A DNA stretch of 64,000 bases from Saprospiraceae bacterium (GTDB lineage Bacteria > Bacteroidota > Bacteroidia > Chitinophagales > Saprospiraceae), in assembly GCA_016718505.1 (NCBI GenBank), contig JADKDE010000002.1, positions 558,001 through 622,000 on the forward strand, read 5' to 3'. A model generated the notes under the pieces. The model saw only the letters and a list, made by a program, of their open reading frames with translations, ran no database searches and was not told where the DNA came from. A program made the position numbers and the translations under genes. Below, in pieces: positions 10,105 through 20,612 of the stretch (position 1 is the first letter of the stretch; the number at the start of each line of letters is the position of its first letter).

Positions 10105-11691
10105 ATGAATAGGATTGATGAAATAAAACGTAGGAGAACATTCGGGATCGTGTCTCACCCCGATGCTGGTAAAACTACATTGACAGAGAAGCTATTGCTC
10201 TTCGGGGGGGCTATTCAAGTCGCAGGGGCTGTAAAATCAAACAAGATAAAGAAGCACGCTACATCTGATTTCATGGAGATAGAAAAACAAAGGGGTATCT
10301 CAGTGGCGACATCCGTGATGGGATTCGAGTATAGGGGATTGCAAGTCAATATATTGGATACGCCAGGTCACAAAGATTTTGCAGAGGACACCTATAGAAC
10401 CCTGACCGCCGTGGATAGTGTAATCGTCGTAATCGACGTGGCCAAAGGCGTCGAAGAACAAACGGAAAAATTGGTAGAAGTTTGTAGGATGAGACATACT
10501 CCTATTATCGTTTTTATTAATAAATTGGATAGGGAAGGGAAGGATGCATTTGACCTTTTGGACGAAGTAGAAGAAAAGTTAAAACTTAAAGTAAAACCCA
10601 TGTCCTGGCCTATTGGTATGGGTTCTAGGTTTCAGGGAGTTTACAATATGTATGAAAAAAAGCTGTGTTTGTTCGAAGCAAGGGGAAAACAGACAGAAGA
10701 AACGACCATCGAATTTAAGAATATCGAAGATAAACAGCTGGATGGCTATATAGGAGAACGTCCTGCTAATGAACTGCGTGAAGAAGTGGAAACTGCCGAA
10801 ACGGTGTATCCAGACTTTGATCGTGAAGATTATTTGGCTGGTAAAATATCGCCTGTATTTTTTGGATCGGCTGTGAATAATTTTGGCGTAAAAGAATTGC
10901 TAGATTGTTTCGTGGAAATCGCTCCAGGGCCGCTGCCGCGCGAAACAGAAGAAAGGGTTGTAGAGCCACTTGAAGAAAAAATGACGGGATTTATATTTAA
11001 AATTCATGCCAATATGGATCCCAAGCACCGAGATCGGATAGCATTTATGCGGATTGTGAGTGGCACATTTGAGAGAAATACCAACTATTTCCATAATCGC
11101 CAAGGAAAGCTCATGAAATTCTCCAATCCTACGAGTTTTATGGCGTCGAAAAAAGAAGTCATCGAGGAGGCATTTCCTGGGGATGTGATTGGCTTGTATG
11201 ATTCAGGGAATTTTAAAATTGGTGATAGCATGACTGAGGGTGAAAAACTGAAGTTCAAAGGGATTCCATCTTTTTCGCCAGAGCAATTCAGGTATGTCAA
11301 TAATACAGATCCAATGAAGACCAAGCAATTGGCCAAAGGTCTGAATGAACTGATGGATGAAGGCGTAGCACAGCTATTTACTAAGGAAGATAATGGTCGG
11401 AAAATTATCGGAACGGTGGGAGCCCTGCAGTTCGAAGTGATTCAGCACAGGCTGTTGCATGAATACGGAGCTTCTTGTTCGTATGAGCCGATGTCAATGC
11501 ACAAGGCCTGTTGGGTGAAGTGCGATGATCCACTCGCCATGAAGGAATTCGAACAAAGGAGGAAAAAGGACTTGGCGACGGATAAAGATGGGCATTTAGT
11601 TTTTATGGCTGAATCAGCTTGGATGCTAAAAATGGCGCAAGAGAATCACCCTAAAGTCCAGTTTTATTTTACCAGTGAAATGGATTATTAG
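10105..11691 (+). CDS. prfC: Peptide chain release factor 3
   Basis: RF3 is the class II translational GTPase that removes RF1/RF2 from the ribosome after termination. The 528-residue length is normal. The GTPase motifs are intact: G1 [12 protein letters not shown] (residues 14-25), switch [10 protein letters not shown] (85-92) and NKLD (139-142). The RF3-specific switch I region ([14 protein letters not shown], 54-67) separates it from EF-G. It is apparently monocistronic: a promoter precedes it, and a minus-oriented copy of the dispersed intergenic element follows, before convergent tsaC. Confidence 0.97.
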   Translation: MNRIDEIKRRRTFGIVSHPDAGKTTLTEKLLLFGGAIQVAGAVKSNKIKKHATSDFMEIEKQRGISVATSVMGFEYRGLQVNILDTPGHKDFAEDTYRTLTAVDSVIVVIDVAKGVEEQTEKLVEVCRMRHTPIIVFINKLDREGKDAFDLLDEVEEKLKLKVKPMSWPIGMGSRFQGVYNMYEKKLCLFEARGKQTEETTIEFKNIEDKQLDGYIGERPANELREEVETAETVYPDFDREDYLAGKISPVFFGSAVNNFGVKELLDCFVEIAPGPLPRETEERVVEPLEEKMTGFIFKIHANMDPKHRDRIAFMRIVSGTFERNTNYFHNRQGKLMKFSNPTSFMASKKEVIEEAFPGDVIGLYDSGNFKIGDSMTEGEKLKFKGIPSFSPEQFRYVNNTDPMKTKQLAKGLNELMDEGVAQLFTKEDNGRKIIGTVGALQFEVIQHRLLHEYGASCSYEPMSMHKACWVKCDDPLAMKEFEQRRKKDLATDKDGHLVFMAESAWMLKMAQENHPKVQFYFTSEMDY

Positions 11692-11699
11692 ATCGTCAG

Positions 11700-11826
11700 G
11701 GGTAGGAGTGGCCTCGTGTCCCACGAGGGTCTCGCACTTCTAGGGCGAGACGGAACAAAGTGAACCCACGGATGACCCGACCCGAGATCGTCTTCTAGAC
11801 GAGAGAAGGGTGACGACCCAAAATAA
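11700..11826 (-). repeat. Dispersed structured intergenic element, copy B
   Basis: Read on the minus strand it starts TTTTGGGTCGTCACCC, contains TCGGGTCATCCGTGGGTTCACTTTGTTCCGTC, split here as TCGGGTCATCCGTGGG then TTCACTTTGTTCCGTC, and ends near CACTCCTACC. It holds a perfect 7-bp hairpin (11712-11718 with 11722-11728) and a 6-bp stem (11729-11734 with 11746-11751). TTCACTTTGTTCCGTC is shared exactly with copy D. It occupies nearly the whole gap between convergent prfC and tsaC, where it could also act as a bidirectional terminator. Confidence 0.75.
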
Positions 11827-11832
11827 AAAAAA

Positions 11833-12405
11833 TCAATCTCGAATAAACAACAACTCGTCGTCTTCGGTCAATTTGATAATGCTGCTCGGTAAATACGATT
11901 TTTTGTCTTGGCGGCGGTATTTGCAGACGTAATCTACGCCTCCCAAAATATCAGAATCGATCTCGCCAAAAAAGCTCGGTGTAGGTCGATTACTGACATT
12001 GGCAGAGGTCGAAACCAAGGGATTTCCAAGGCGTGAAATGATGGACTGGCAAAATGGTTCATTGCAAATACGTAAAGCGACAGAACCATCTTCGGCCAGT
12101 ACATGCGAGGGTAGGTTAGTAGGATTGTTATAAATAATCGTCAGGGGTTTTTGGTGATGTACCAATAAATTTTCGAGTTTTGGGTGAATGCGGATAACAT
12201 AGTTTTTGAGCATATCCAACGAATCGACCAACAAAATGGCACTTTTATTTACTGGACGTCCTTTCAAAGCGAAAATTCTTTCGTAAGCCTCTTGACTTAG
12301 AGAATCGCAGCCAATCCCCCAAACGGTATCTGTAGGATACAATATTATTTTTTCACTCTTTAAAATATCTAATATTTCGTCAACGTTATCCCTTAACATA
12401 GTCAT
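11833..12405 (-). CDS. tsaC: L-threonylcarbamoyladenylate synthase (Sua5/YciO/YrdC family)
   Basis: This enzyme makes threonylcarbamoyl-AMP from threonine, bicarbonate and ATP, the first step of t6A modification of ANN-decoding tRNAs. The 190-residue protein is a stand-alone YrdC domain without the Sua5 C-terminal extension. Visible family features are YPTDTVWGIGCD (residues 21-32), RIFALKGRP with the KxR-type motif, and NPLVSTSANVSNRPTP. ATGs occur at residues 1 and 3, so the exact start is uncertain by two codons. It lies divergently, 95 bp from the next gene. Confidence 0.9.
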   Translation of the reverse strand: MTMLRDNVDEILDILKSEKIILYPTDTVWGIGCDSLSQEAYERIFALKGRPVNKSAILLVDSLDMLKNYVIRIHPKLENLLVHHQKPLTIIYNNPTNLPSHVLAEDGSVALRICNEPFCQSIISRLGNPLVSTSANVSNRPTPSFFGEIDSDILGGVDYVCKYRRQDKKSYLPSSIIKLTEDDELLFIRD

Positions 12406-12500
12406 TATTAAATTTTTATTGTATTTTTACACTATTAACCCAACAAACTGATGATAGAGAGGGTCTTTTCCAACAGATTAACTTATTCTTTCATAAGGAA

Positions 12501-14762
12501 ATGAAACGATTTTTGTTCAGAATAAATTTTATAAGTTTAATAATTTTTGGCTGTGTTTCATTTGCACAAGCCAAGCATATCATCGGGGGTGAGATGACTT
12601 ATCGATGTCTTGGCAATAACCAGTATGAATTTACGCTGCGGGTTTATAAAGATAAATTCTGTACAGCATGTGCAGATATAGACCCACAAGCGAGTATTGC
12701 AATCTATAAATGCAATATAAATGGAGGCGTTTCGCCGTGTATATTCCAAAATCAAAACACCACTTTTCAACGCTTTTTGGTGAGTCATAATCCAATTTTT
12801 GAAATATTCCCACCTGATTATCCGTGTGTTATAACACCACCAAACATAGTCGTGGAAGTGGGAGTCTATCAATTTACTACCACACTGCCACCTACCACGA
12901 ATGAATCGTATCATGCAGTATATCAAAGATGCTGTAGAAATGAGACAATCACTAATATCTTTGACCCAGATGATGCTGGGGCAACTTATAGCGTAGAAAT
13001 CACTCCTGAAGCTCAGAGTACTTGTAATAATTCGCCTACATTTAAGAAGTTTCCACCTACGGTGATCTGTGCGGACTTCCCTTTCGAATTCGACCACGGT
13101 GCTGTGGATACAGAAGGAGACAGTTTGATTTATACTTTTTGTGAACCAATATTAGGGGGAGGAAATAACCAAGTTAATTCAGCATCTTGTGGTGGTACTG
13201 CACCAACACCGCCATGCCCACCGCCTTATGGGACTGTCGATTATCGAGTGCCAACATATACAGGTGCCGCTCCAGTATCGGGCACTCCGCCATTGACGAT
13301 AGATCCAAAGACAGGTATCATAACGGGGCATCCCAACGCCATAGGTCAGTATCTCGTAGGTGTGTGTGTGTATGAATTTCGAAACGGAAATTACATAGGG
13401 AAGATCTCTAGGGATTTTCAGTTCAATGTCGTAGCTTGTACAGCGACGGTTGTGGCAGATATAGAAGCAGATTCGACCATCAATGGTGAGCGATATTTCA
13501 TCACATCATGTGGTCAAAACACGATAGAATTTATCAATAAAAGTTACCAAAGGAATTATATATCGACATTCAGGTGGGAGTTTCCAGGAGGGACGCCTAA
13601 TGTTTCGATTGATTGGAATGCTAGTATTACTTTCCCTACCATTGGTAAATATTTTGGTAAATTGTACCTAAATGCGGGTTCGCCTTGTGCTGATACTACG
13701 GATTTGGAGGTAAATATATTTCCTGCTATCGACGCTGATTTTAGCTTTGCATATGATACGTGTAAGGCAGGGGAAGTTAGTTTTACGGATTTGAGCCGAG
13801 TGACGGGAAGTCAGATATCCTATTGGAATTGGGATTTTAATAGTGAAGGAAGATCCCCATTGAAAAATCCGAGATATTTATTTGCAACTCCCGGCTTAAA
13901 AAATGTAGTCTTGGCCATAAGTGACCAAAATAAGTGCCGTGATACGATAGCGGAGGAAGTGTCCTATTTTCCAATTCCAGAAGTATTAATAATCCAGCCA
14001 AGTAGATTTGAGGGGTGTGCTCCAATGGGTGTGCAGTTCAACAATCTTTCGTCCCCGATTGATGAATCCTATCAGATAAAATGGGATTTTGGGGATGGAA
14101 AGCAAGGGGCGGGACTTAGACCATTTCATGAATATGAAGAGGAAGGAACCTACAATGTTCGGGTCGATCTTACCTCACCGATAGGGTGTAAGATAGGCAA
14201 GACTTTTAACAGTTTTATTAGAGTCAGACCCAGTCCTAAGGCGGATTTTGACTATTCTCCAAAGTCTTTGAGTAAAGTAAGGCGAACTGTGAAATTTACA
14301 GATTTATCCATCGGAGCTAAAAATTATCTTTGGAACTTCGGTACGGGCTTCAGTACGATGGAGATAAGTCCTGAATACACATTCCCAGATACAGGAATTT
14401 ATAAAGTAGCTCTAGTGGTTACAAATACCGAAGGATGCAAGGACACACTGATAAAATATTTGGATGTGGTGCCAGGGATTTCCTACTTTTTGCCGAATGC
14501 ATTTACACCTAATAACGATTCAAAAAATGATGAATTTTTGGGTGTAGGAGATTATGAAGGAATCTATGATTTTGAAATGACGATTTGGAATCGATGGGGA
14601 GAAATGGTTTTCATCACACAAGATCCATTTACGGGTTGGAATGGTCGAAAGCATAATCAAGGCGAAATGTCCCCAAACGGAGTTTATGTTTGTCTGGTAA
14701 AATTCAAAAATCCTAGAGGTAAAGAAGAAAAGCTGGAGGGATTTGCAACTCTGATTCGGTAA
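12501..14762 (+). CDS. PKD-containing surface protein with CHU_C C-terminus (paralog 1)
   Basis: A 753-residue exported protein. A signal peptide (MKRFLFRINFISLIIF...AQA) precedes a conserved block, KHIIGGEMTYRCLGNNQYEF, and a cysteine-rich N-terminal domain (about residues 25-310). The middle holds PKD-like units, with FRWEFPGG, YWNWDFNSEG, KWDFGDGKQG and YLWNFGTG near residues 355-620. The last ~90 residues (YFLPNAFTPNNDSKND, IWNRWGEMVF, GWNGRKHNQG, NGVYVCLVKF) form the CHU_C/gliding C-terminal domain that targets T9SS cargo. The role is probably adhesive or structural at the cell surface. A close paralog follows 103 bp downstream. Confidence 0.85.
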   Translation: MKRFLFRINFISLIIFGCVSFAQAKHIIGGEMTYRCLGNNQYEFTLRVYKDKFCTACADIDPQASIAIYKCNINGGVSPCIFQNQNTTFQRFLVSHNPIFEIFPPDYPCVITPPNIVVEVGVYQFTTTLPPTTNESYHAVYQRCCRNETITNIFDPDDAGATYSVEITPEAQSTCNNSPTFKKFPPTVICADFPFEFDHGAVDTEGDSLIYTFCEPILGGGNNQVNSASCGGTAPTPPCPPPYGTVDYRVPTYTGAAPVSGTPPLTIDPKTGIITGHPNAIGQYLVGVCVYEFRNGNYIGKISRDFQFNVVACTATVVADIEADSTINGERYFITSCGQNTIEFINKSYQRNYISTFRWEFPGGTPNVSIDWNASITFPTIGKYFGKLYLNAGSPCADTTDLEVNIFPAIDADFSFAYDTCKAGEVSFTDLSRVTGSQISYWNWDFNSEGRSPLKNPRYLFATPGLKNVVLAISDQNKCRDTIAEEVSYFPIPEVLIIQPSRFEGCAPMGVQFNNLSSPIDESYQIKWDFGDGKQGAGLRPFHEYEEEGTYNVRVDLTSPIGCKIGKTFNSFIRVRPSPKADFDYSPKSLSKVRRTVKFTDLSIGAKNYLWNFGTGFSTMEISPEYTFPDTGIYKVALVVTNTEGCKDTLIKYLDVVPGISYFLPNAFTPNNDSKNDEFLGVGDYEGIYDFEMTIWNRWGEMVFITQDPFTGWNGRKHNQGEMSPNGVYVCLVKFKNPRGKEEKLEGFATLIR

Positions 14763-14865
14763 ATATTTCAATATTTCATCCAAAATTGCAAACAAATCTA
14801 GTTTTCATTTTATCTTTAATCTTGATAAAACTAAAAGCAATTTTAAGCATTATTTAAATTCACGA

Positions 14866-17123
14866 ATGACCAAGTTTTTCCAAACTATATTTTTCATACT
14901 TTCAACTTCCCTGTTTTGTATTAATGAAACAAAGGCAACGCATATCATTGGCGGCGACATGAGTTATACCTGTTTGGGCAATGGAAGGTATAAATTTATT
15001 CTTAAAATTTATAGAGATAAAAGCTCTGGAACAGTGCTAGACGGCACCGCTGCGATAGGTATTGCTAAGTGTAATTTAGGTGGAGGGGGAATTCAGTGTT
15101 CTTCATTGACGCAAAGAGATGTGGAATTGGTGCGGGTAAATTTGACATCAACTAGAGATGTGCCTCCGCCTCCATACGATTGCGTGGAGACTCCACCCGA
15201 CGTAGAAGTACAAGAAGGAACTTACGAATTCGAATTAGACTTACCATATTCAGCAACAGAATCGTACCATATAACCTACCAGAGATGTTGTAGAAATAAT
15301 ACTATAAACAATGTTCAAAATCCACTGAACTATGGGGCGACCTATTCGATTGAAATTCCACCAATTGTACAAGCACAAAATACTTGCCAAAACAACAGCC
15401 CAGTTTTCAAATCATTTCCCCAATCGTATTATGTGCTGACTATCCATTGAATTTCGATCACTCTGCGACGGATGCTGAAGGAGATTCTTTGGTGTATTCT
15501 TTTTGTCCAGCGATTGCAGGTGGTGGAAGAAATGGAGGAGGTGGGACTTGTAACTCTCCGGCTCCTTCGCCAGCTTGTCCACCGCCCTTTAATCTGGTAC
15601 CATTTAAAGCGCCTTACACGGCTACAAACCCAATGGGAGGTTCTCCTATGATTACTATAAATCCAAGGACAGGAGTAATCTCAGGAGTTCCAACGACTCA
15701 AGGCCAATTCGTAGTAGGAATATGCGTGAATGAATATCGCAATGGCATAAAAATTGGATCCGTCAATCGTGAGTTCCAATTCAATGTAACTTCTTGTAAA
15801 TTGTCCATAGTTGCGTCCATTGCAGCCGATTCAGTTAAAAACAACGAATTATTTATCGTTAATTCATGTGGCAAGTCAAATATTGATTTTATAAATTACA
15901 GCAAGGATAGCATAAAAATAAAGAATGTTGAGTGGATGTTTAATATTGGTGGTAGGTCTTCGATTGCTACAACTTGGCATTCAATTTTTGACTTCAAAAC
16001 ACCTGGGACTTATTTAGGACAAGTAATCGTGAATAAAGGACTCCCATGCACCGATACTGCTAAAATAGAGGTAAATATATTTCCTGAAATGGCAGCTGAC
16101 TTTGATTATATTGCAGACTCATGTGTATATGGCCCTGTTTCTTTGGTGGACAGGTCTTTTTCAGGCTCTGGGATTATGCAAAGTTGGTTTTGGAATATCA
16201 ATAATGAAACGACTTCGACTACGAGATCTCCGACTCATATATTTAACAATCCTGGGATAAAACGTGTATTTTTGAGGGCCAAAGACAAAAATAATTGCTC
16301 AGATACACTCACCAAATTTGTCGCTTATTTCCCACTGCCACCTTTTTTGCTGATTTCTTCAAGTCATTTTGAGATATGCCAGGGAGCTCCCTTGACGCTT
16401 TCTAATTTGTCGCGACCCATTGATTCAACATATGGAGTAAAGTGGTATTTTGGTGATGGAGATACCTCGAGCCTTTACAATCCAACCCATGCTTATGATA
16501 CGGCGGGGATTTTTAGTATAAAACTTGAAATAACCTCACCGAATGGGTGCAAAGGATCAAAGATTTTCAAGGATTACATCACAGTAAGATCAAAGCCAAA
16601 GGCTCTATTTGATTTTAGTCCGAAAAATTTAAATACATTCCAAAGAGTGACTCAGTTCAAAGATCATTCGGTGGATGCGATTCGTTGGAATTGGACATTT
16701 GGCAATGAATACAGCACTTTTATTCAAAATCCGAGCTATACTTTTCAAGACACAGGACAATATCCCGTTCGTCTTGTAGTTACTAATAATATTGGTTGTA
16801 AAGATTCACTAACACTTTTGGTGGATGTCGAGCCAATTGTTACTTATTTTTTGCCGAATGCATTTACGCCAAATAACGATGGGAAAAACGATGAATTTAT
16901 AGGAAAAGGTCAATTTTATGGCATCAAAGATTTTAAATTTAAAATTTGGAATCGCTGGGGTGAATTGATTTTTGAAACCAGTAATCCCGAGGAGGGTTGG
17001 AATGGAAGGAAGAAAAATCAAGGCGAAATGTCCGAAAATGGTGTATATGTCTGTATGATCGAATATGAAGGTCCTAGGGGTAAAAAACAAAAAATTGAAG
17101 GATTTGCAACTTTAATTCGTTAG
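14866..17123 (+). CDS. PKD/CHU_C surface protein (paralog 2), split by a one-base frameshift
   Basis: Two overlapping frames (14866-15450 and 15384-17123) are the two halves of one gene. The first half has the signal peptide and THIIGGDMSYTCLGNG block. The second has the remaining N-terminal domain, PKD units (WYFGDGDTS, WNWTFGNEY) and the CHU_C terminus (YFLPNAFTPNNDGKND, IWNRWGELIF). The break is at the C4 run 15418-15421. Adding one C gives FKSFPPIVLCADYPLNFDH, matching FKKFPPTVICADFPFEFDH of the upstream paralog, and yields 752 residues against 753. This is either a sequencing error, a slippage-controlled switch or a recent mutation. Confidence 0.85.
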
Positions 17124-17146
17124 AAAGTTAACTAAATGCTCGTGCA

Positions 17147-18517
17147 ATGGAATCGGTTGATGTAAAAGCAAAAAAGGATTTAATGATAGCGAGACAAGAC
17201 AAGATAATATCTGAAATAAATGATAGGATCAAGATCCTAAAGTCCTTGTATAGCCTATTTAAAAAAGAAGAAGACTCGATATGTAAGGCACTTTTTGAGG
17301 ATTTGGGGAAATCGCATTTTGAGGCATACACTACTGAAATTGGCATAGTTTTGAGCGATATTTCTTTAAATATCAAAAATATCAAATCATGGGCAAAGCC
17401 GAGAGAGGTGCCTACTCCAATGACAAATTTTTATGGCAAAAGCAAAATATATACTGAGCCTTTCGGAAAAGCTTTAATCCTGGGCCCTTGGAACTACCCG
17501 TTTCAGAATTTGATTTGTCCCATGGTAGCGGCTATCGGTGCTGGGAATTCGGTCGTACTTAGACCTTCCATATCAGCACCATCCATGTATAGATGGTTTG
17601 AAAAATATTTAAACAATGTATTTCCTGAAAAGTATGTTGAAATCATCCCATTTGAAACACCCCACGAAGAAGTCTTGGCTCGTAAATATGATTTTTATTT
17701 CTATACAGGTGGCATCAAAGTTGGAAAAATTATAGCCAGAACTGCGGCTGAAAATTTGGCTCCATGCGTCCTAGAATTGGGTGGTAAAAGCCCAGTTATC
17801 GTTGACGAGACTGCCAATATCAAGATGGCTGCAAAGCGAATTATTTGGGGTAAAATGATCAATCTCGGTCAAACTTGTATCGCACCTGACTATATATTGG
17901 TTCATAACAAGGTAAAACAAGCTCTTTTGGATAAAATGGTTTATTACCTGAATTTATGGTGGGGAGACAAAGCCAAAAACCCAGCGCCAATCGGCCATAT
18001 CATCAATGATATGCATTTCGAAAGGCTAGAAAAAATGATTACGAATGAGCATGTATTTTATGGAGGCAAGTCCAACCCCAGGACCAAATTTATCCAGCCA
18101 ACAATTTTAAAGGATATAGGGATGGATCATCCGACTATGCATGAAGAGATTTTTGGACCAATCCTTCCTGTTATGTCATTTGACTCCTTGGATGAAGCAA
18201 TCAACATAGTAGATCAACACAAAAATCCGCTCTCATTTTATATATTTTCAAGTTCTAAAAAGAATACAAGATATTTGATAAAACAAGTCCCTGCTGGTGG
18301 AATTACAGTCAACGATACCCTTATGCATTTTGCCAATCACCATCTTAATTTTGGGGGAATAGGGGAGAGTGGTATTGGAAATTATCACGGGAAATTTGGT
18401 TTCGATACTTTCACGCATTTTAAACCAGTTTTGTATAAAAATACTCTGATAGATGTCCCTTTGAGGTATCCACCTTACAATGGGAAATTGGCATTCGCAA
18501 AGCTTTTTTTAAAATAA
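17147..18517 (+). CDS. Aldehyde dehydrogenase, ALDH3-like
   Basis: An NAD(P)-dependent oxidation of aldehydes to carboxylates is expected. The 456-residue length and lack of an N-terminal extension fit class 3 (fatty/aromatic aldehyde) dehydrogenases. Visible motifs are GPWNYPFQN (113-121), the catalytic glutamate in LELGGKSP (E210) and the catalytic cysteine in GQTCIAPD (C244). These positions agree closely with ALDH3 enzymes. The C-terminal HEEIFGPILP and GGIGESGIGNYHGKFGF segments are also typical. It lies 24 bp after the frameshifted surface-protein gene and 39 bp before the dihydropyrimidinase gene, so co-transcription with the latter is possible. The substrate cannot be told from sequence. 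Confidence 0.92.
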   Translation: MESVDVKAKKDLMIARQDKIISEINDRIKILKSLYSLFKKEEDSICKALFEDLGKSHFEAYTTEIGIVLSDISLNIKNIKSWAKPREVPTPMTNFYGKSKIYTEPFGKALILGPWNYPFQNLICPMVAAIGAGNSVVLRPSISAPSMYRWFEKYLNNVFPEKYVEIIPFETPHEEVLARKYDFYFYTGGIKVGKIIARTAAENLAPCVLELGGKSPVIVDETANIKMAAKRIIWGKMINLGQTCIAPDYILVHNKVKQALLDKMVYYLNLWWGDKAKNPAPIGHIINDMHFERLEKMITNEHVFYGGKSNPRTKFIQPTILKDIGMDHPTMHEEIFGPILPVMSFDSLDEAINIVDQHKNPLSFYIFSSSKKNTRYLIKQVPAGGITVNDTLMHFANHHLNFGGIGESGIGNYHGKFGFDTFTHFKPVLYKNTLIDVPLRYPPYNGKLAFAKLFLK

Positions 18518-18556
18518 AAAATTCAATTTTCAGCATAAATAAATAAAATCTAAGTT

Positions 18557-19936
18557 ATGTCAGTCTTGATTAAAAATGGTAGGATAGTTACAGGTTCAGA
18601 AGATTTCATTGGAGATATTTTTATCGAAGGAGATCATATACAAGGTATTGGTAAAAACCTAGATCGCAAGGCAGATACGGTTATCAACGCCAAAGGCATG
18701 TTGGTTATGCCAGGAGGTATTGACCCCCATGTCCACCTAGAAATGCCATTTATGGGAACATTTTCAAGCGACACCTACGAAACAGGTACTAGGGCAGCAC
18801 TGTTTGGAGGAACGACGATGGTCATTGATTTTATTTTACAAAAACAAGGAAATTCTCTACAAGCTGCCTACGATGAATGGCAGGGCAGAGCTTCTGGGAC
18901 TGCCGTTGGTGACTATGGATTTCACATGGCGGTGACGGATTTTAACGAACATACCAAGGAGGAGATTGCACACATGATAGAGCTCGGGATTACTTCGTTC
19001 AAGACATTTATGGCATACAAAGGTGCTTTGATGATCGATGATGGCCAGATGGTTAGATTGATGCAAGAAGTTAAAAGAGCAGGAGGTATTGTAACCGCAC
19101 ATGCTACGAATGGCGATATGATTGATACCCTAATAGCTAAACATAGGAGCGAAGGGAATCTTAGTCCTTGGTATCACTATATGTCTCAGCCAGAAATTAC
19201 TGAATCTGAAGCAAGCGGAAGATTCGCTGATATGGCAAGTTATACAGGTGTTCCTGCATATATTGTGCACATGACTTGTGAAGGAGCACTCAATGCGGTT
19301 CGAAATTCGACCCGCAGAAACCAAACCGTTTTTGTGGAAACTTGTATCCAATACTTGTTGTTGGACGCCAGTCTTTACAAGCAAAATTTTGATGGAGCTA
19401 AATGGGTGATGAGCCCGCCGCTTCGCGAACCAAAAGACCAAACGGCCCTGTGGGCAGGAATCAACCAAGGACTCGTACAAGTCGTCGGAACTGACCATTG
19501 TCCTTTCAAATGGGAGCAAAAATTGATGGGAAAAGATGACTTTTCAAAAATCCCAAATGGTCATCCAGCTATTGAACATAGGATGGAATTGCTGTTTTCT
19601 GAAGGCGTGAATAAAGGCAAGATTTCTCACAATAAATACGTGGATGTTACTTCGACCAATGCAGCCAAGATATTCGGAATGTTCCCTAGAAAAGGATCCT
19701 TGTCAATAGGTGCTGACGCCGATATCGTGATACTAGATCCAAAGGAAAAACACACACTTTCGGTCAATACACACCATATGAACGTAGATTATTCGGGCTA
19801 TGAAGGGTGGAAACTTACGGGTAAAATAAAAACCGTACTCCAACGGGGTAAAGTGGTCATCGACAATGATATGTGCTTCGCCGCTAGAGGTGATGGACAA
19901 TTCATCAAAAGGAATAAAGTCAAAGGACAATTGTAA
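18557..19936 (+). CDS. Dihydropyrimidinase (D-hydantoinase family)
   Basis: This is a zinc-dependent cyclic amidohydrolase that opens dihydrouracil/dihydrothymine or related hydantoins in reductive pyrimidine breakdown. At 459 residues it is full length. Metal ligands are visible: the HxH in DPHVHLEMP (H58, H60), the lysine expected to be carboxylated in FMAYKG (K155), a histidine in TAHATNGD, and the aspartate in GTDHCPF. The SFKTFMAYKG context is closer to dihydropyrimidinases than to dihydroorotases. No dihydropyrimidine dehydrogenase or beta-ureidopropionase gene lies nearby, so the pathway assignment rests on the family only. Confidence 0.9.
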   Translation: MSVLIKNGRIVTGSEDFIGDIFIEGDHIQGIGKNLDRKADTVINAKGMLVMPGGIDPHVHLEMPFMGTFSSDTYETGTRAALFGGTTMVIDFILQKQGNSLQAAYDEWQGRASGTAVGDYGFHMAVTDFNEHTKEEIAHMIELGITSFKTFMAYKGALMIDDGQMVRLMQEVKRAGGIVTAHATNGDMIDTLIAKHRSEGNLSPWYHYMSQPEITESEASGRFADMASYTGVPAYIVHMTCEGALNAVRNSTRRNQTVFVETCIQYLLLDASLYKQNFDGAKWVMSPPLREPKDQTALWAGINQGLVQVVGTDHCPFKWEQKLMGKDDFSKIPNGHPAIEHRMELLFSEGVNKGKISHNKYVDVTSTNAAKIFGMFPRKGSLSIGADADIVILDPKEKHTLSVNTHHMNVDYSGYEGWKLTGKIKTVLQRGKVVIDNDMCFAARGDGQFIKRNKVKGQL

Positions 19937-19954
19937 TTTGCTGTAAATAAAAGG

Positions 19955-20611
19955 ATGGGGACTACAGATTGGAAGTGGAAGGTAGCGCAAAAAGCTGAAA
20001 TAAAGTGGTGGCAAAGCTACCTCAAAGGGAAGGATATACAATCCTATTTGGCTTGGAAAAAGCAATATTGGCAGGATCTTTATTCACAGGTGATTCCTTC
20101 GATAAACCCAATGGCCATATCAAATGTGCTAGACGTTGGTTGCGGCCCTGCTGGTATATTTATGATTTTTCCTAAAAATGTCCAAGTATTGGCTTTGGAT
20201 CCTTTATTGAATTCCTATGAAAAGAATTTGACACATTTTAATCCTCAATGGTACAAGAATGTTCGTTTTGTTTCAAAGCCTTTTGAACAATTCAATACCG
20301 AGGAAAAATTCGATTTGGTGTTTTGCATGAATGTCATCAATCATGTCCAACAGATAGAATTGTGCTACGATTTGCTGGTGCGCAGCATGAAGGACAATGG
20401 AACGCTGGTAGTCACCATCGATGCACACAATTTTCAATTTTTTAAATACCTGTTCCGGATTTTGCCAGGAGATATTTTACATCCACATCAATTTGATTTG
20501 GAGGAATATAAAAATCACCTAACCAGTAGAGGCTTAACGATTATTTCTGAGAAAAAACTAAAATCTGAATTCTTTTTCGATCATTGGATGCTCATCGCCA
20601 AAAAGTCTTGA
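19955..20611 (+). CDS. Class I SAM-dependent methyltransferase
   Basis: A 218-residue protein with a Rossmann-type SAM-binding motif, VLDVGCGPAG (residues ~53-62), an acidic loop at the end of strand 2 (ALDPL) and a motif IV-like FDLVFCMNVINH. Such enzymes methylate small molecules, lipids or sugars, and the substrate is not evident. The stop lies one base before the next ATG (UDP-GlcNAc 2-epimerase), implying translational coupling and hinting at a role in sugar or glycan modification. Confidence 0.8.
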   Translation: MGTTDWKWKVAQKAEIKWWQSYLKGKDIQSYLAWKKQYWQDLYSQVIPSINPMAISNVLDVGCGPAGIFMIFPKNVQVLALDPLLNSYEKNLTHFNPQWYKNVRFVSKPFEQFNTEEKFDLVFCMNVINHVQQIELCYDLLVRSMKDNGTLVVTIDAHNFQFFKYLFRILPGDILHPHQFDLEEYKNHLTSRGLTIISEKKLKSEFFFDHWMLIAKKS

Positions 20612-20612
20612 T

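Noticed and set aside
12558..13097. 179-codon minus-strand frame
   Set aside because: It lies opposite the conserved N-terminal domain of the PKD/CHU_C protein and has no family match by eye.
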